Origin: Candidatus Shapirobacteria bacterium CG06_land_8_20_14_3_00_40_12
GTDB lineage: Bacteria; Patescibacteriota; Microgenomatia; UBA12405
Assembly: GCA_002780135.1 (NCBI GenBank)
Contig: PEWA01000002.1
Span: 7,951 to 13,722, forward strand
Direction of reading: 5' to 3'
Length of the DNA: 5,772 nt
Shown: positions 4,706 to 5,772 of the stretch, one piece after another
Numbering within the stretch: position 1 is the first letter of the stretch
Layout of the letters: each line of letters starts with the position of its first letter
Position numbers and translations under genes: made by a program
The notes under the pieces: generated by a model
Told to the model about the DNA's origin: nothing
Seen by the model: only the letters and a program-made list of their open reading frames with translations
The model's database searches: none

Positions 4706-5772
4706 GAAGACTTTTTAAATATTGACCGGTGTAGGAACGGGGAGAGGCGATAATGTCGGCCACAGTACCGGCGGCAACGACTTCCCCGCCCCGGTGACCA
4801 CCGTCGGGGCCGAGATCAATAATCCAATCGGCATTTTTAATAACATCCAAATTATGCTCAATAACCACCACCGTATTGCCCATATCAACTAAACGCCGCA
4901 ACACTTTAATTAATTTATCAATGTCGTAAAAGTGAAGACCGGTGGTGGGCTCATCCAGAATATAAAGAATCCGGCCGTTGATTTTTTTGACTAATTCCCG
5001 GCTGATTTTAAGCCGCTGGGATTCACCGCCGGAAAGAGTATTGCTGGGTTGACCTAATTTTAGATAACCAAGACCGACTTCCTGAATGGTATTAATTTTG
5101 CGCCTAAGTGAGGAGATGTTTTTGAAAAAGTCAGCAGCGTCGTCAAAAGTTAAATTTAATATATCGGCGATATTTTTGTTTTTATAAGTAACTTCAAGAG
5201 TGTCATCTTTGAAACGGGTGCCGTGACATTGGTCACAAGTAACGTAAATATCAGCTAAGAATTGCATTTCAATTTTGATTTGCCCCTGTCCTTCGCAGGC
5301 TTCGCAACGGCCGTTTTTGACATTAAAAGAAAAGCGGCCGGGACCAAAACCGCGGATTTTGGACTCGGTGGTTTGGGCCATTAACTCCCTTATATCATCA
5401 AAGACCTTGGTGTAGGTGGCGGGGTTGCTCCGCGGCGTACGGCCAATCGGTGATTGGTCAACCAATAAAACATCATTGACATATTCGCAGCCGGTAATAG
5501 TGTCATATTGGCCAATAGTTCCATAATAAGCGCCAAGGGTGGCTTTGCGGACACCGCCGAAGAGAGTGTCGTGGACCAGAGTTGATTTACCGGAACCGGA
5601 GACGCCGGTAACGCAAACGAGCTGGTGAAGAGGAAAATCAACGTTGATATTTTTTAGATTCCATTGGCGGCAATTAGTGATAGTGATTTTTTGGTTGTTG
5701 TTTATGTTGGGTAGAGACGTTGCATGCAACGTCTCTACGTGGGAACTTATCTGTTTTTTACCCGATAGATAT
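4680..5772 (-). CDS. uvrA: UvrA excinuclease ATPase subunit, C-terminal part (5' end beyond window)
   Basis: UvrA is the ATP-dependent damage sensor that loads UvrB in nucleotide excision repair. The visible 364 codons are the second ABC ATPase half. The frame is open to the window edge: codons upstream of 5729 read YLSGKKQISSHVET, matching the conserved YLSG(R/K)(R/K) that precedes this half in full-length UvrA (about 940 residues). The TTG at 5729 and the ATG at 5725, which is out of frame, are therefore not starts. Landmarks are Walker A GVSGSGKST (5580-5606), DQSPIGRTPRSNPATYT, zinc-finger pairs CEAC (5295-5306) and CDQC (5226-5237), ABC signature LSGGESQR (5013-5036), Walker B LDEP (4947-4958) and H-loop IEHN (4851-4862). 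All key residues are present. It overlaps uvrC by 26 bp. A palindromic repeat encodes VETLHATSL in the linker before the ATPase core. Confidence 0.97.
   Translation of the reverse strand, partial: YLSGKKQISSHVETLHATSLPNINNNQKITITNCRQWNLKNINVDFPLHQLVCVTGVSGSGKSTLVHDTLFGGVRKATLGAYYGTIGQYDTITGCEYVNDVLLVDQSPIGRTPRSNPATYTKVFDDIRELMAQTTESKIRGFGPGRFSFNVKNGRCEACEGQGQIKIEMQFLADIYVTCDQCHGTRFKDDTLEVTYKNKNIADILNLTFDDAADFFKNISSLRRKINTIQEVGLGYLKLGQPSNTLSGGESQRLKISRELVKKINGRILYILDEPTTGLHFYDIDKLIKVLRRLVDMGNTVVVIEHNLDVIKNADWIIDLGPDGGHRGGEVVAAGTVADIIASPRSYTGQYLKSLHGQSKKSS
5711..5738. repeat. Palindromic repeat, copy 2, inside uvrA
   Basis: A perfect 28-bp palindrome with 14-bp arms GTAGAGACGTTGCA (5711-5724) and TGCAACGTCTCTAC (5725-5738). 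In the uvrA frame it encodes VETLHATSL, in the linker between YLSGKK and the second ATPase half. That linker is about 6-7 residues longer than in E. coli or Geobacillus UvrA by my count, in line with an insertion of nine to ten codons. The 9-bp outer arms are identical to those of the uvrC copy. Confidence 0.92.

Noticed and set aside
5390..5641. Minus-strand ORF of 83 codons
   Set aside because: Out-of-frame shadow of the uvrA Walker A region.
5725..5729. TTG (5729) or ATG (5725) as start of a short UvrA-like gene
   Set aside because: The frame with the UvrA motifs is open upstream and encodes the conserved YLSGKK segment; the candidate codons come from the palindrome, and the ATG is out of frame.
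1..5772. UGA recoding (as in Gracilibacteria) or a CRISPR array, tRNA or rRNA gene
   Set aside because: No in-frame TGA occurs in any gene, all visible stops are TAA, and no spaced direct repeats or cloverleaf-like segments were seen.

Overview
This 5.8-kb window looks like a gene-dense piece of a small bacterial genome, most likely a Candidate Phyla Radiation (Patescibacteria, perhaps Microgenomates-like) lineage. That is an inference from gene content and style: a UvrC that ends before its usual C-terminal helix-hairpin-helix domain, a divergent GreA, a sortase with little around it, and very tight or overlapping gene spacing. All five stop codons in view are TAA and no in-frame TGA occurs inside a gene, so the standard bacterial code fits. 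The taxonomic assignment was not tested by any search.

Layout. On the minus strand, greA (1388-1846) is followed 19 bases later by lysS (1-1368), which is cut by the window edge inside class II motif 3. A 167-bp gap (1847-2013) is the only intergenic region of any size. It holds a good minus-strand promoter for greA, overlapped by a weaker plus-strand -10 for a membrane-anchored sortase (2014-2697), the only plus-strand gene. The sortase converges on, and overlaps by 8 bp, the end of a minus-strand run: uvrA (entering from beyond 5772, ending at 4680), uvrC (3392-4705, overlapping uvrA by 26 bp) and a family 2 glycosyltransferase (2690-3382, 9 bases after uvrC). UvrA and UvrC are partners in nucleotide excision repair. 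The glycosyltransferase and the sortase point to envelope work, and GreA and LysRS are core information-processing proteins.

Most notable: repetitive elements lie inside protein-coding genes without breaking the frame. A 28-bp palindrome with 9-bp arms GTAGAGACG/CGTCTCTAC occurs once in uvrC (3585-3614 with one extra pair) and once in uvrA (5711-5738), and both copies are translated in the same frame as V-E-T-five residues-S/L. A second, unrelated REP-like element (3735-3787, minus strand starting GTCATTGCGAG) adds about 18 residues to UvrC between conserved blocks. A third, AT-rich repeat (354-385) lies in frame in lysS. Together they resemble the in-frame palindromic elements of Rickettsia, here hitting both UvrA and UvrC. 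The uvrA copy also creates a misleading TTG/ATG 'start' within a gene that actually runs off the window.
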